From Lathyrus oleraceus (lineage: Eukaryota; Streptophyta; Magnoliopsida; Fabales; Fabaceae): DNA of 64,000 nucleotides. The translations under genes and the position numbers were made by a program. The stretch covers positions 253,263,575 through 253,327,574 of the forward strand of contig NC_066579.1 of assembly GCF_024323335.1 (NCBI RefSeq), written 5' to 3'. The notes below the pieces were generated by a model. It had not been told where the DNA came from. It worked only from the letters and a program-made list of their open reading frames with translations, and searched no databases. Positions 1-9,607 of the stretch are shown here, piece by piece (positions within the stretch are counted from its first letter, which is position 1; each line of letters begins with the position of its first letter).

Positions 1-59
1 TTCCCCTTTTTGATTTGTCTCGTTCCGATATCGAAAAATAATTCTCCGGATCTCATTGA

Positions 60-835
60 CAACAATTTGGTTACACCTCTGTATGACTTCGACAATCCGA
101 TCTATCAGGCCGAAGAAGAAGGCGAAGAAGATTGTGATCTGCTGGAATTAGCCAGGTTGTTGAAATAAGAGGAGAAGGTGATTCAGCCGCACGAGGAGCG
201 ATTCGAGATTGTTATTCCAAGTACCGCTGAGGTCAGAACAGAAATGAAAGTTGGGGCCGCGTCAGAGGCGAGTCGAAAGCAGAATGGTAGCCCTGTTGAA
301 AGAGCAGGTGGATACCTTCGCCTGGTCGTTTCAGAATATGCCAGGGTCGGATGCCGATGTCGTTGTGCACAAGCTACCATGGAGAGAAGACTGTCCTCTA
401 GAGAAGCAGAATACCGGTGCTACTTATCAGAGAGCCATGGTGACTTTGTTTCATGATATGATTCATCATGAAATTGAATGCTATGTTGATGACATGATAG
501 CAAAGTCCCAGACAGAAGGGGGCATCTGGCAGATCTGGCCAAGTTGGTCGACCGGTTGAGACAATTCAAACTGAGGTTGAATTCAGATAAGTGCACTATC
601 AGAGTGCGGGCCGGTAAGGTGCTGGGGTTCATTGGAAAAGAGGAATCGAGGTTGATCCTGCTAAAAAAAAAAGATAGAAAGGAAAAAACGAGAAGTGCCT
701 GAACTGAGAACAGAGAAAGAGGTTCGTGGTCTATTAGGTAGATTGAACTACATGTCATGGTTCAAATCTCCTCTAACAGCCACGTGTGAACCTATATTCA
801 AGCTGTTGAATAAAAAGAGATCAAACGGTCAGGTG
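60..835 (+). pseudogene. Ogre-A reverse transcriptase relic
   Basis: Across several frames one can read the pre-RT segment (YDFDNPIYQAEEEGEEDCDL, near 85-145), the DTFAWSFQNMPGSDADVVVH segment (near 308-370), then GATYQRAMVTLFHDM and the catalytic-box region CYVDDMIAKS (near 417-510). The C-terminal connection segment TEKEVRGLLGRLNYMS-like follows near 712-760. Compared with the RT of Ogre-B, the fingers and palm between the DCP segment and GATYQRAM are deleted (junction near 395-417). At least one in-frame stop (TAA near 166) and several frameshifts are present. The YVDD box itself survives. It cannot encode an active enzyme. Confidence 0.85.
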
Positions 836-879
836 AAATAATGATTGCCAAGGGGCATTGAAAAATGAAAGAGTAAGTT

Positions 880-1345
880 GCAGGAACCTCGGATTCAAGG
901 AGCAATTGTTAATCTGGTACTTGACAGCCCTCGAGGGGTCTATGGGGTGTGTACTGGGGCAGCATGACGAGTCTGGTCGAAAAGAGCATGCAATTTACCT
1001 TAGCAAAAAGTTTACCGACTGTGAAACAATACATTCACTGTTCGAGAAAACTGGATGTACTTTGGCATAGGCTGCTCGCCGACTGAGACAGTATATGCTG
1101 GTTCATACCACTTTGTGGATTTCGAGATGGATCTGATCAGGTAGATTTCTGAAAGAGCCAGCAATGACCGGACGGGTTGTGAAAGGGCCAATGATTTTGA
1201 TTGAATACGATATTTGGTACACCTCCTAGAAAGCAATCAAGGGAGGAGTGTATTGTCTGATTACATCGTCCTGCGACCTATTGAGGGTTATCAACCGAGG
1301 AAGTTTGAGTTCCCTGATGAGGATATCTCGAGGTGCTCATATCGA
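880..1345 (+). pseudogene. Ogre-A RNase H relic
   Basis: The reading LTALEGSMGCVLGQHDESGR followed by AIYLSKKFTDCE is the classic gypsy RNase H block; the same block is intact in Ogre-B. The remainder (TTLWISRW, a degraded segment, then YQPRKFEFPDEDIS near 1290-1325) aligns with the tail of that domain. Stops interrupt it near 1068 and 1125. The second, archaeal-type RNase H seen in Ogre-B is reduced to a short stretch near 1400-1450 (MSDGAINVNG-like). Most of integrase is missing between about 1450 and 1560. Confidence 0.8.
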
Positions 1346-1559
1346 AAGATTGTGAGGAACCGATCCCGGAGGAGGGGCCTGACCCCGAATCCGAACGGAT
1401 TCTGATGTCTGATGGGGCCATTAACGTGAATGGAAGCGGAGTTGGTGCTGCTTTGGTTATGCCAAAGAGATTCCCACATTCCTTGTGCTGCCTGACTAGC
1501 ATTTGAATGCGCCGACGATGTGGCAAGAATGAAGCTGGTATCCTGGGTATCGAACCTCG

Positions 1560-2006
1560 GTGAGTGCATCTACTGGGGCAAAAGCTTTTCTAGCTGTGTA
1601 TGGGATGGAAGCCATGCTACCAGTTGAGGTTCAAATCCCCTCTTTGAGAGTCCTGATGGACGTGAAATTGCAAGAGGCTGAATGGGTGAGGATCCGGTAT
1701 GAAGAGTTGAGCCTGATTGAGGAAAAGAGGTTGGCAGCCATCTGTCATGAGCAGTTATACCAGCAGAGGATGAAGCGTGCTTTTGACAAAAAGGTACGAC
1801 CTCGGGTATATCACGTGGGTGATATGGTGCTGAAAAGGATCCTTCCTCCTCAAAACGATCGAAGGGGCAAATGGACACCCAATTATGAAGGTCCATTCGT
1901 GGTCAAGAAGGTTTTCTCTGGCGGAGCCTTGTTGTTAACGACCATGGATGGCGAGGATTTTCCATCCCCTGTGAATGCGGACGCAGTTAAAAAATACTTC
2001 GTGTAA
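1560..2006 (+). pseudogene. Ogre-A integrase C-terminal fragment
   Basis: An open stretch of 148 codons covers the region after the catalytic core. It starts at STGAKAFLAVYGMEAMLPVE, runs through LIEEKRLAAICHEQLYQQRM and FDKKVRPRVYHVGDMVLK, and ends with RGKWTPNYEGPFVVKKVF and DAVKKYFV followed by TAA at 2004. The WTPNYEGP block is the usual C-terminal motif of this integrase lineage. The zinc-binding region and the catalytic D,D,E residues are absent, so this is a fragment. The stop defines the end of pol, and the hairpin array begins about ten bases later. Confidence 0.85.
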
Positions 2007-2016
2007 AAGAGACCCG

Positions 2017-2205
2017 CTGGACGAAAAGAATAAAAGTGTCCGGGCAAAAATGGGCATCACGGCGAACCAAAAAACAGAAAGAAATGGTTCGGGCAAAAAT
2101 TAGGGATAAAATGAAAAATTGTACACCCGACAAGTCGAAAACCTGAAAAGGCGACTTGGGCAAAAAAGGGTATCCCGGTGGACTGAAAACCCGAAAGGGC
2201 GGTCC
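2017..2205 (+). repeat. Post-integrase hairpin array of Ogre-A (4 units)
   Basis: Four consecutive stem-loops of about 25-30 nt are each followed by (A/G)GGCAAAA and a GGG-containing linker. Stems: CTGGAC 2017-2022 with GTCCGG 2038-2043; CGAACC 2063-2068 with GGTTCG 2086-2091; CAAGTCG 2131-2137 with CGACTTG 2152-2158; GGACTG 2180-2185 with CGGTCC 2200-2205. Units 3 and 4 also hold an inner stem closing a GAAA tetraloop: CCT/AGG at 2142-2151 and CCC/GGG at 2190-2199. Stems differ between units yet remain paired, including G-U pairs. Function is unknown; see findings. Confidence 0.7.
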
Positions 2206-3083
2206 AGGCAAAAGAGGGATTGAAACGAACAACTGCGTCTGGCATGATCGTTTGCGCTTTGGTTAGAGCATCATGGATAATACCCGGTAGGGATCAATCA
2301 GAAACGTTTTGTTCAGAAGGCGGAAAGTAAGGAGAGTTTGAGGACATATGGGGTGTAACCGAGTTGGAACTCGATGAGATCGCGGGTTTCACATTGCCAT
2401 TAGGATAGATTTTTTCCTTTTGTGCGCAATTACCTCTTTTCAGGAATTGCTTCCTTTGTATTGCTCAATTTGAGCCACACTTTTTCCAATCAATAAAATG
2501 CATATTCAGTCAAATAATTTTGTTTTTGTTTTTCATTACCGCTTTGATTGCAAAAATATCCGATTATCTGTGATAAAGAATCTTGCATTTTAAGGCATAC
2601 AGGTCCCTTCCAATGCATGTTTATAAGATTGAGGCTTGAAATCTTATTCGGAAGGTTGAGTGGCTCAAGTGTTGAAATCTTGACACGCCTGGGGCACGGT
2701 TTTATTTAACGATCTCTTTTGCAGGAACTGTTAGATATTTTCACTCACTTGCAGGTTGTGATGTGGAAGCTGTTGACAAAACAAATCTCCATGGAGTCCG
2801 ATCAGGGACGAATGAATGGAAGAACGGTGAAAAGACGACGAGGCGTACGATGATCCTTGAAATTAATCAAGAAGACTCTTCAAAGTCCGAAGATTGAAAA
2901 GTCTGTATAAGTCCCAGGAGTTCGCTCTCCGTCGAGTACGGAGCGACTTGGAATACAAGATGATGGAGCAGAAAAGTCCAGACGAGTCTGGGAGTTCTCA
3001 AAAGTGGAAAGCTGATAGTGGAGTTAGATGGTGAATGCCAAGGTTCGACGAGTCGTCGGGTGTTCAATACCAGACTGTCCTCC

Positions 3084-3480
3084 TCCCCAAGCAGAGTCGG
3101 AATGACTAATTCCCTGGCAGATTCAAGGTCTGTGGTTCCCCTAGCAGGGTCAGGATGGATATCCCCAGCACGTTTCAGATCGATGCTTCCCCAGTCGCCA
3201 GATCTGAAGGTTGCGATTCCCCAGCGGAAGTATCTGTGTGCGATGGTTCTTCAAGCAGAGTCGGGATTGATATCCCCAGCAAGTCAAAGACAGTTGTATC
3301 CCCACAGAGTGCATGGGTGGTGTTATCCCCAGCAATATCCCCAAGCGGATCGGGTGCAAAGGAGGTTTTTCCCCAGCATGGGTTGCCTTTTCACAGCAGC
3401 AGTACTATTCCCCAGCGGGGTGGAGATCGGAGTATTGGTGAGTTCCTCAGCAGAGTATCTCGAGCTCCCCAGAAGAGTCC
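3084..3480 (+). repeat. Degenerate TCCCCAGCAGAGT motif array (Ogre-A)
   Basis: Short motifs recur roughly every 25-60 bp: TCCCCAAGCAGAGTCG at 3084-3099, TCAAGCAGAGTCGGGAT near 3250, TTCCTCAGCAGAGT near 3443, and TCCCCAGAAGAGTCC near 3466. Many shorter TCCCCAGC variants lie between them. The core equals the tRNA 3' end implied by the primer-binding sites of Ogre-C (TCCCCAGCAGAGTCGCCA), so it is complementary to a primer-binding site. Confidence 0.6.
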
Positions 3481-3944
3481 CTTGAGGGGGATACTTTTTA
3501 TGCATTCATCATGTAGAATAAGCATAGCATACTGCATATAATAAATCGCGTAGCATTTCCGTAATTATGGAGCATTACGCTGGAAAAAAGATCATGCATC
3601 ATTATTGCAAGCATGAAGCTAGTCTCAAGCCGTGGTTATCGTTTGAGAGGTGGTTGTGCCCGAAGAGGAAGGTGTTACTCCGAGGAGTCTAGCATCATGA
3701 ATTTGAATCAAAGGTATTTCCCAGTAGTGCGATACTGGAGGAAGGGTTTCTGTCGAGCAGAGATGGGAATGTTAATCAAAGAAATTTTCGGGGTCCAAAA
3801 AAAGAAAAAACAAGAAAGAATAATCCCCAGTTAGACGCAAAGTGTTCGGTGGCTAGGGTTGAGCAGAGAGTAGCCGGCACGGGGCTTGTTATCCCCGACA
3901 TGTGTCACTATTCCCTTTTGACGATGTTGATAGACATGGAAGTT

Positions 3945-4430
3945 TTCCGGTGTTCAGACCGAGGCGGTATCCAGACCGAAGTGGTGTTCAGGCCAAGTTT
4001 CCGATTTTTAGATCGAAGAAGTTTCCGACAATTAGATCGATGCAGCTTGTGGCATTCAGGCCAATCTCCCGGTATTCAGACCGAAGTGGTGTTCAGACCG
4101 AAGTGGTGTTCAGGCCAGTTTCCAATTTTCAGATCGAAGAAGTTTCCGACGATCAGGTCGAAGTACTTATGGCATTCAGGCCAGTTTTCCGGTGTTCAGA
4201 CCGAGGCGGTATCCAGACCGAAGTGGCGTTCAGGCCAGTTTCCGATTTTCAGATCGAAGAAGCTTCCGACAATTAGATCGATGCAGCTTGTGGCATTCAG
4301 GCCAATCTCCCGGTATTCAGACCGAAGTGGTGTTCAGACCAAAGTGGTGTTCAGACCAAAATGGCGTTCAGGCTAATTTTCCGGTATTCAGACCGACATC
4401 AATATTCTCATATTCCAGCGTCCAGTATTC
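3945..4430 (+). repeat. ~120-bp tandem repeat in Ogre-A 3' UTR
   Basis: A unit built from TTCAGACCGAAGTGGTGTTC and a TTCCGA...AGATCGA segment recurs with starts near 4021, 4142 and 4262. That gives a period of about 120 bp and roughly three to four degenerate copies. The 241-bp spacing of the first and third copies is nearly exact, so a dimer-like higher order is visible. Tandem repeats at this place in Ogre-type elements are known to be able to seed satellite DNA. Confidence 0.8.
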
Positions 4431-4699
4431 AGACTGACGGGCGGCGCTCAGGCCATGGTTATCCCTGTGTTACCATTTATTTTGGTATCCAGGTCGATGT
4501 TTTTGTTTCGGTGATCAGGCCGACTTTCTCCGTGCCAGACGGATTTTTCTGCAAGATTGTTTCTTCGCCGATTCTGACAGGCATTGTTAATTATTTTCCC
4601 ATCAGAGTGCAAATTATTCGTCTGTTCTTGGTATTCAATCACTCTTCATCCTAATCATCTGAAAGCCGAGGCTATTCATATCGACAGGTTCACAGTGGA

Positions 4700-4714
4700 T
4701 TGAATAGGGGCAGC
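4700..4714 (+). other. Polypurine-tract region of Ogre-A
   Basis: The sequence TTGAATAGGGGCAGC lies directly before the LTR start. The same 15 bases precede LTR2 of Ogre-C, and a close variant (TTAAATAGGGGCATC) precedes the LTR of Ogre-B. It is the expected plus-strand primer site. Confidence 0.75.
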
Positions 4715-7700
4715 TGTAACACCTCAAAATTTGCCCTCCTCTCTTGGGACTAGCTAACATATTGCATTGCATTTTTTAGTCATTAGCATATTGCTTATCA
4801 TGTGGCTACTTTGTGCAAATCATCCTCCTAAGTCTTGATCAGAAGATAAGAGAGGTTGAGATTTAAGCTGAGGGTTTTCATTGGACTGGATCACTAACCA
4901 TCTGAGGATGTGTGATTCAAATTAGGGTTTCATGGTTTCTCAAGGAGGTTGAGCTTGATCTTGGTTGTTATGATACATCTTCATCATCATGGTCTTGTTA
5001 TCATCCAAGAGATTCAAGAGATTGATCAGATACTTTGAGATTAGGGTTTTGACCACTGGTCAACCCTAATCAGTCTAATCAGTTGCATTGGGCCAGTCAG
5101 GGCATGACATGGATATAGGGTCTACAATATGGGGATCATCATGTGATTATTTTGAGCTTATGGAAGCTAGGGTTTCATCATTGAGCCATTTCATCAGGAA
5201 TTTGAGGCTCAACTTGATCAATGCATAGCCAAATTCATCTATCAATCAGAAAAGCCAACTGTGGTCAACAGTGCTTGAACTGATGGATTTGGAGGTGGGA
5301 GAGAGTTGGATACACTTCACTCATGTTTAAACAAGTTTCATTTGACATTTCAAACATCAAGAATGAAGAAAATAAAGTCAGGAGAAAAGTTTCCAAAAAT
5401 GGCAAGTGACTTGTAATGAAAGTTTCCAAAAATGGAAAGTTTTTCACCTTAAAGTTACATGTCCAAAAATGCTTCAAATGAAATTTTGTCCAACATGAAA
5501 GTTGTAGATCTTGCTCTCACCTTTCCAAAAAGTCCAAGAACATGAATTTCTCATGCATGGTTGACAAGTTATGGTCCAATCAATTTCAAAAAAATGCCTA
5601 AATTCAAAGTGGCATAACTTTCACATGGAATGGCCAATTTGGGTGATCTTTCTTTGAGCAAACCCTATTTCACATTTAATTTCATGATGCATGGTAAAAA
5701 TTCATCAAAAATAAGCATGGCAAAAAGTCATTTTTCAAGTGATCACTTTGAAAATTGGTGGGAAAATAAGTGACTTTGTGAAATACAAGGATTTTGCACA
5801 CAAGGCCTTTTCTAACACTTCACAAATACCATTTAGAAGTTGTGTGGACTGTCATTTGCTGTCATATTGGCCTAAAATGCAAAGGGACTTTTTGGACTTT
5901 CACTTGAAAACTCATTTTTGCTAATCACTTTGATTTTGATAATTTGGATTAAGAAGTTGATTAAGCAGTGGTATAAAGCCTTAACTGTAACAGAAATTGC
6001 TAATTACATTTCATTCTCCAAGATCTAACAAACTTTTTCATCCAAAACCTCTCAAATTCTCTCAAACTTTTTCCAACATTTTTCACCAATTCTCATCAAA
6101 ATCTTCATCAATCTTGTTCATTCTTCTTGGATCTACACTCTACAAGTGATTGTGCATAACTGTTTCACAAAATCCATGCCATAACCTTGCCAAATTGCAA
6201 CTGTTGGAAGCTTGCTCATCAATGGAGTTTTGAAGATTCTTGCAACTGGTGCTGTTTCGAGCTAACCTAATCACTCCAATCATCTTCCTCATCAATAATC
6301 TTCATCTGTTTCACCTTCTTACACCTGGAAAAGCAAGAATCGAGCACTGCCATCTTCAAGAGGTAATTCTTCGAAATTCTTAATTGCATGAATTGTTAGG
6401 TGGTTTGTGTAGATCTTCCAATGTAGATTATCATGATGCTCGTGGTTTTTGATTTGGTTGAGTGTAGAGAGAGATATCGTGATTTGAACTTTGACCTAGG
6501 AAGTTTCTTTCGATCGATCCCGTTGATAGGTTCAGAATTAGGAAAAATCTAATGCATGTCCATGATCTAGGTTGAGAGACGGTGATTTTGATGTATGGCA
6601 TGTGCGTTTTGGTTGAGAAATGCTCGTAACGGATTTCTGGACATTGTTGTTGACGTTCTGGACGAAGAACGTGTTCAGAGGCGCGTTTGATCCAAAATTC
6701 CTTTGCCTGCATTCGAAATAGTTGTTTCCCGCGCCTCAGAGCCAATCAGAGCGCGCCACTGAATTAATGCCAACGACGTCGTTTTGGTCATGTTGTTAAG
6801 AATTACGAATTTGCCATTATCACATATTATTTGTTTTATTTCTTATTTCTTTTTCATTTTTCATTTCAATTTCATCACACAACTTAAAAAATCCATAACT
6901 AATTCAAAAATAGTCCAAATTTTGTGAGGTTTTTTGCATTCTTCTCCTTATGATGTGTAGTTTTTTATGATGAATTTTATGATTTTTGTGCACGTGTGAA
7001 AAAATAAAATGCCTAGGGTTTGTTTGGATGTATGCAATTTGTACATGCTTTTCCATATCACTCATGAAATGATGATGCTTCCAAAGAAATTCATGAAATG
7101 TTTTGTGCTTATTCTGGACTCTTTGATGGTGATTTTGATGTATAGTTTGTAATTTTTGGATCCCTGGTTGATGAGATATGAATTTTTGATTAGAGGTGTG
7201 ACAATTTGTGTCACACCATGCTTGATGAATTTCATGATTTTATTTGATGTGCTTGTGAATATTGGATTGAGCCAAATTTTTGCATGATTGAGCATAAGGA
7301 TGTTGAGATTACATGAGAATTCTTCTGGATTTATTGATGGCATTTCCTATTTGATTGGAATTTTTCCCTCTGTTTGGTCATTTTGTTGATTTTTTGTGAC
7401 ACTTGTTACCATTTGATTTGTGAAACGCTGGCCATTGATTGGATGAATGTGAAATTTGGTGGAGTGATTCTAGACACATTATAGGTCATTGTGGTTTTGA
7501 TCCCATTCATTTATCATGTATTGTCACTGTTTTATGATTGATGGAAGTTGGTGCTTGTTTTGATACCATGTGTTGGCTTGTTTGAACTTGTCTGAACTTT
7601 ATGAATTTAATTTCCCTACTTCCACTTGTCCAAATTGCATGAAAATTGAAATGCTACTCATTGAATTTGTTCTGTTTGAGATGGAATTTTTGTGGAATTT

Positions 7701-9607
7701 ATTGAGCTGTTTTGATATTGATTTGATGGTGATCATTCTGTTTGGTCTTTTGAGGTTGCAAATGGCATGCTTTATGATATTTTGTTTATGAAATGATGAT
7801 AACGAATGATATGAGCAGGGGAACAATGGGATTTGTTTCTAATTTGTTTGATTGTGATTTTGATTAATTTTCACTTGCTGTTTTGGATTTTTCACCTCCT
7901 TTGGACCCTAGGCTTGTCCTAGTGGTCTTGTTTCTCACTTTTGAATTGTGTTTCAGGTTGAGATGCAAATGCTTTAAGGAGAAAAATGCAAGTTGATTAA
8001 ATTGAGTTTGGTTGCTTGTTGTAAACTAACTTGGTTTATTTTGTAGGATGCTTGGCTCACTTGAGTTGATTGTGCTTTGCACATTGCATTGTTTTTGTAC
8101 ATTGTCTGTTGATTCTTAACTTGTCTGTTTTGACTGTGTGATTAGAATATTGACTGTGCTTGATTGATTCCAGGTACCATAGTCGCTTTAGTTCTTTAAG
8201 AACTTGCTGTGCTGCTGCTTGGTTGTATAAACCAGTTGAGGTAGACTCTCTTGTCTCCATGTAGTCTGGAAGACCTGGCTTGTTATTTAGCCAGGCAACT
8301 GTCTGAAGTCCTCCTTAAGAGGCGATGTTTGTGATTGTTTACTTTTGTCCCCAAGCAGGTAAAGACCTCTATGAGGCAATCGGCGGAACCCAAGGGATGT
8401 GCAATCCATCCCCCGCTATTCTGTTGAGTCGTCCCTCTGCTCACACCACTGTGTTGATGCATTGGGACATTACCCCAAGATATTGTACATTTGTACAGTC
8501 GAGTCAGAGTCATGAGTGTAGAAGGGTTCCTCCATTCTGAACCCACGCTCCTTTGTCTGAAGCTCTCCCTGGCCAGGGATAGGAGCTGTGAAGTCTAATC
8601 TTCGCTCACCTTTCATCTGCTTCACCCTAACTCTCAATGTCAGGGTTAAGAGCGAACACTACCCTGTACAGATGACTTGCCTCGGCAGTCCACCCTTGTT
8701 TGAGCCTCACTTGATTGGATATAGTGTGTGCTATGTGAATGTTTGCTTTATTTTGATTGAGCATGTGTGTTTTGCTTTTTCCTGGTTAGGATTAGCTTGC
8801 TGTTGTGCAAGTAGATAGAAACCATAACATAGGGCAATGATGCATGATAACACTAGGCTCGAGTACAGCTCCCTAGTAGTGTGTCTCCCCTTGGTTTCTG
8901 GCTAGAATTTCTTTCCCGTTCAGGGGAACTACGTCGCCCTGATCCTCATACCAGATGAGGTACGTAGGCAGGAGGCCGTGCGAGGTCTCTCCGGGCACTT
9001 TTTTTTCTTTTTTGTGTGTGTTTGCTTGTTAGCCCTTTTGTGTGTCAGGATATGGATGTAAGCCCAGCGATTGGGTGTCCGTATCCTGATTGTGTTTGTT
9101 TGGTTCGGAAGCCGATGTAAGTCCAGCGATTGGCGTTCGGGTTCCAAGTTTGCCCGTGTTTGTGTGTGTCTTGTTTGGCGTGCGTGAGCCGAACTACGGC
9201 AACTCTGATTCTCGTTCCAGACGAGATACGTAGGCATAGGATGCAATGTCCTAGCGAGCCCTCTCCTCTTTTACCCCACCTGCGTTGTCTTTAGTGTGTG
9301 TGTGTGTGATGTTTGTTTAGCAACCTTTTCTTTCTTTTAGAGCATGGATCCCGTCGAGTACGACGGTCGTGAGGGGTGCTAATACCTTCCCCTTGCGTAA
9401 CCGACTCCCTTACCCTTTCTCTTTGGTCGCGAGACCATGTTCTTTCCAGGTTTACTCTGAGCGTTTCCTTTCCCTTTTGGGATAAATAACACACGGTGGC
9501 GGCTCTGTGTTATTTTTGTTTCAGCCCGCCGGTTGTTTTTCGCGGATGCGACAATAGCGTCGGTGGCGGCTCTGTATTTTCCGCCGGTTGTTTTTCGCGT
9601 TGCGACA
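4715..9607 (+). repeat. 3' LTR of Ogre-A (4,893 bp)
   Basis: It starts TGTAACACCTCAAAATTTGC and ends GCGACA, matching the ends of the Ogre-C LTRs. The 5' half is AT-rich and non-coding, with no gene I can support. Landmarks near the 3' end are hairpin modules at 8929-8967 and 9194-9233, two GTAAGYCCAGCGATTGG modules at about 9045-9160, the CCGTCG-AGTA-CGACGG hairpin at 9351-9366, and GGATAAATAA at 9480-9489. The last 114 bp contain an internal duplication (see next entry). Confidence 0.9.
9494..9607 (+). repeat. Tandem duplication of the LTR terminus (Ogre-A)
   Basis: CGGTGGCGGCTCTG occurs at 9494-9507 and again at 9561-9574 (67 bp apart). Each copy is followed by CCGCCGGTTGTTTTTCGCG and a GCGACA end. 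The Ogre-C LTRs have a single copy. The first copy runs through its GCGACA end straight into the second, as if an extra LTR end had been added. Confidence 0.8.

Larger units (their letters stand above)
2207..4699 (+). other. Ogre-A 3' untranslated region
   Basis: There is no supportable gene between the hairpin array and the polypurine tract; the open frames here are low-complexity. The stretch holds a conserved segment shared with Ogre-C (about 2215-3060), a motif-rich segment (about 3060-3490) and a tandem repeat (about 3945-4430). Long, repeat-bearing 3' UTRs are characteristic of Ogre elements. Confidence 0.75.
1..9607 (+). mobile_element. Ogre-A: Ogre/Tat-type Ty3-gypsy retrotransposon, 5' part outside window
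   Basis: The order is decayed RT, RNase H and integrase C-terminus, then a 2.7-kb 3' UTR, a purine tract and a full LTR ending in GCGACA at 9607. This is the 3' part of an Ogre-type element. Its sequence is close to the Ogre-C copies further right and more distant from Ogre-B. All coding parts carry stops, frameshifts and deletions, so it is dead. The base after the LTR falls inside the envelope-like ORF of Sirevirus-1, so Ogre-A inserted there. The expected 5-bp target duplication would be CAAGT (9608-9612), but the matching copy lies outside the window. Confidence 0.9.

Noticed and set aside
3018..3541. Overlapping open frames of 155 and 128 codons in the Ogre-A 3' UTR
   Set aside because: They translate the TCCCCAGC motif array in two frames; the Ser/Pro-rich products reflect the repeat, not a gene.
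3849..4376. 175-codon open frame in Ogre-A
   Set aside because: It is the translation of the ~120-bp tandem repeat, and overlapping frames give similar repeats.
4918..5050. TTAGGGTTT words resembling plant telomere repeats
   Set aside because: Isolated single occurrences in AT-rich LTR sequence; no tandem array.
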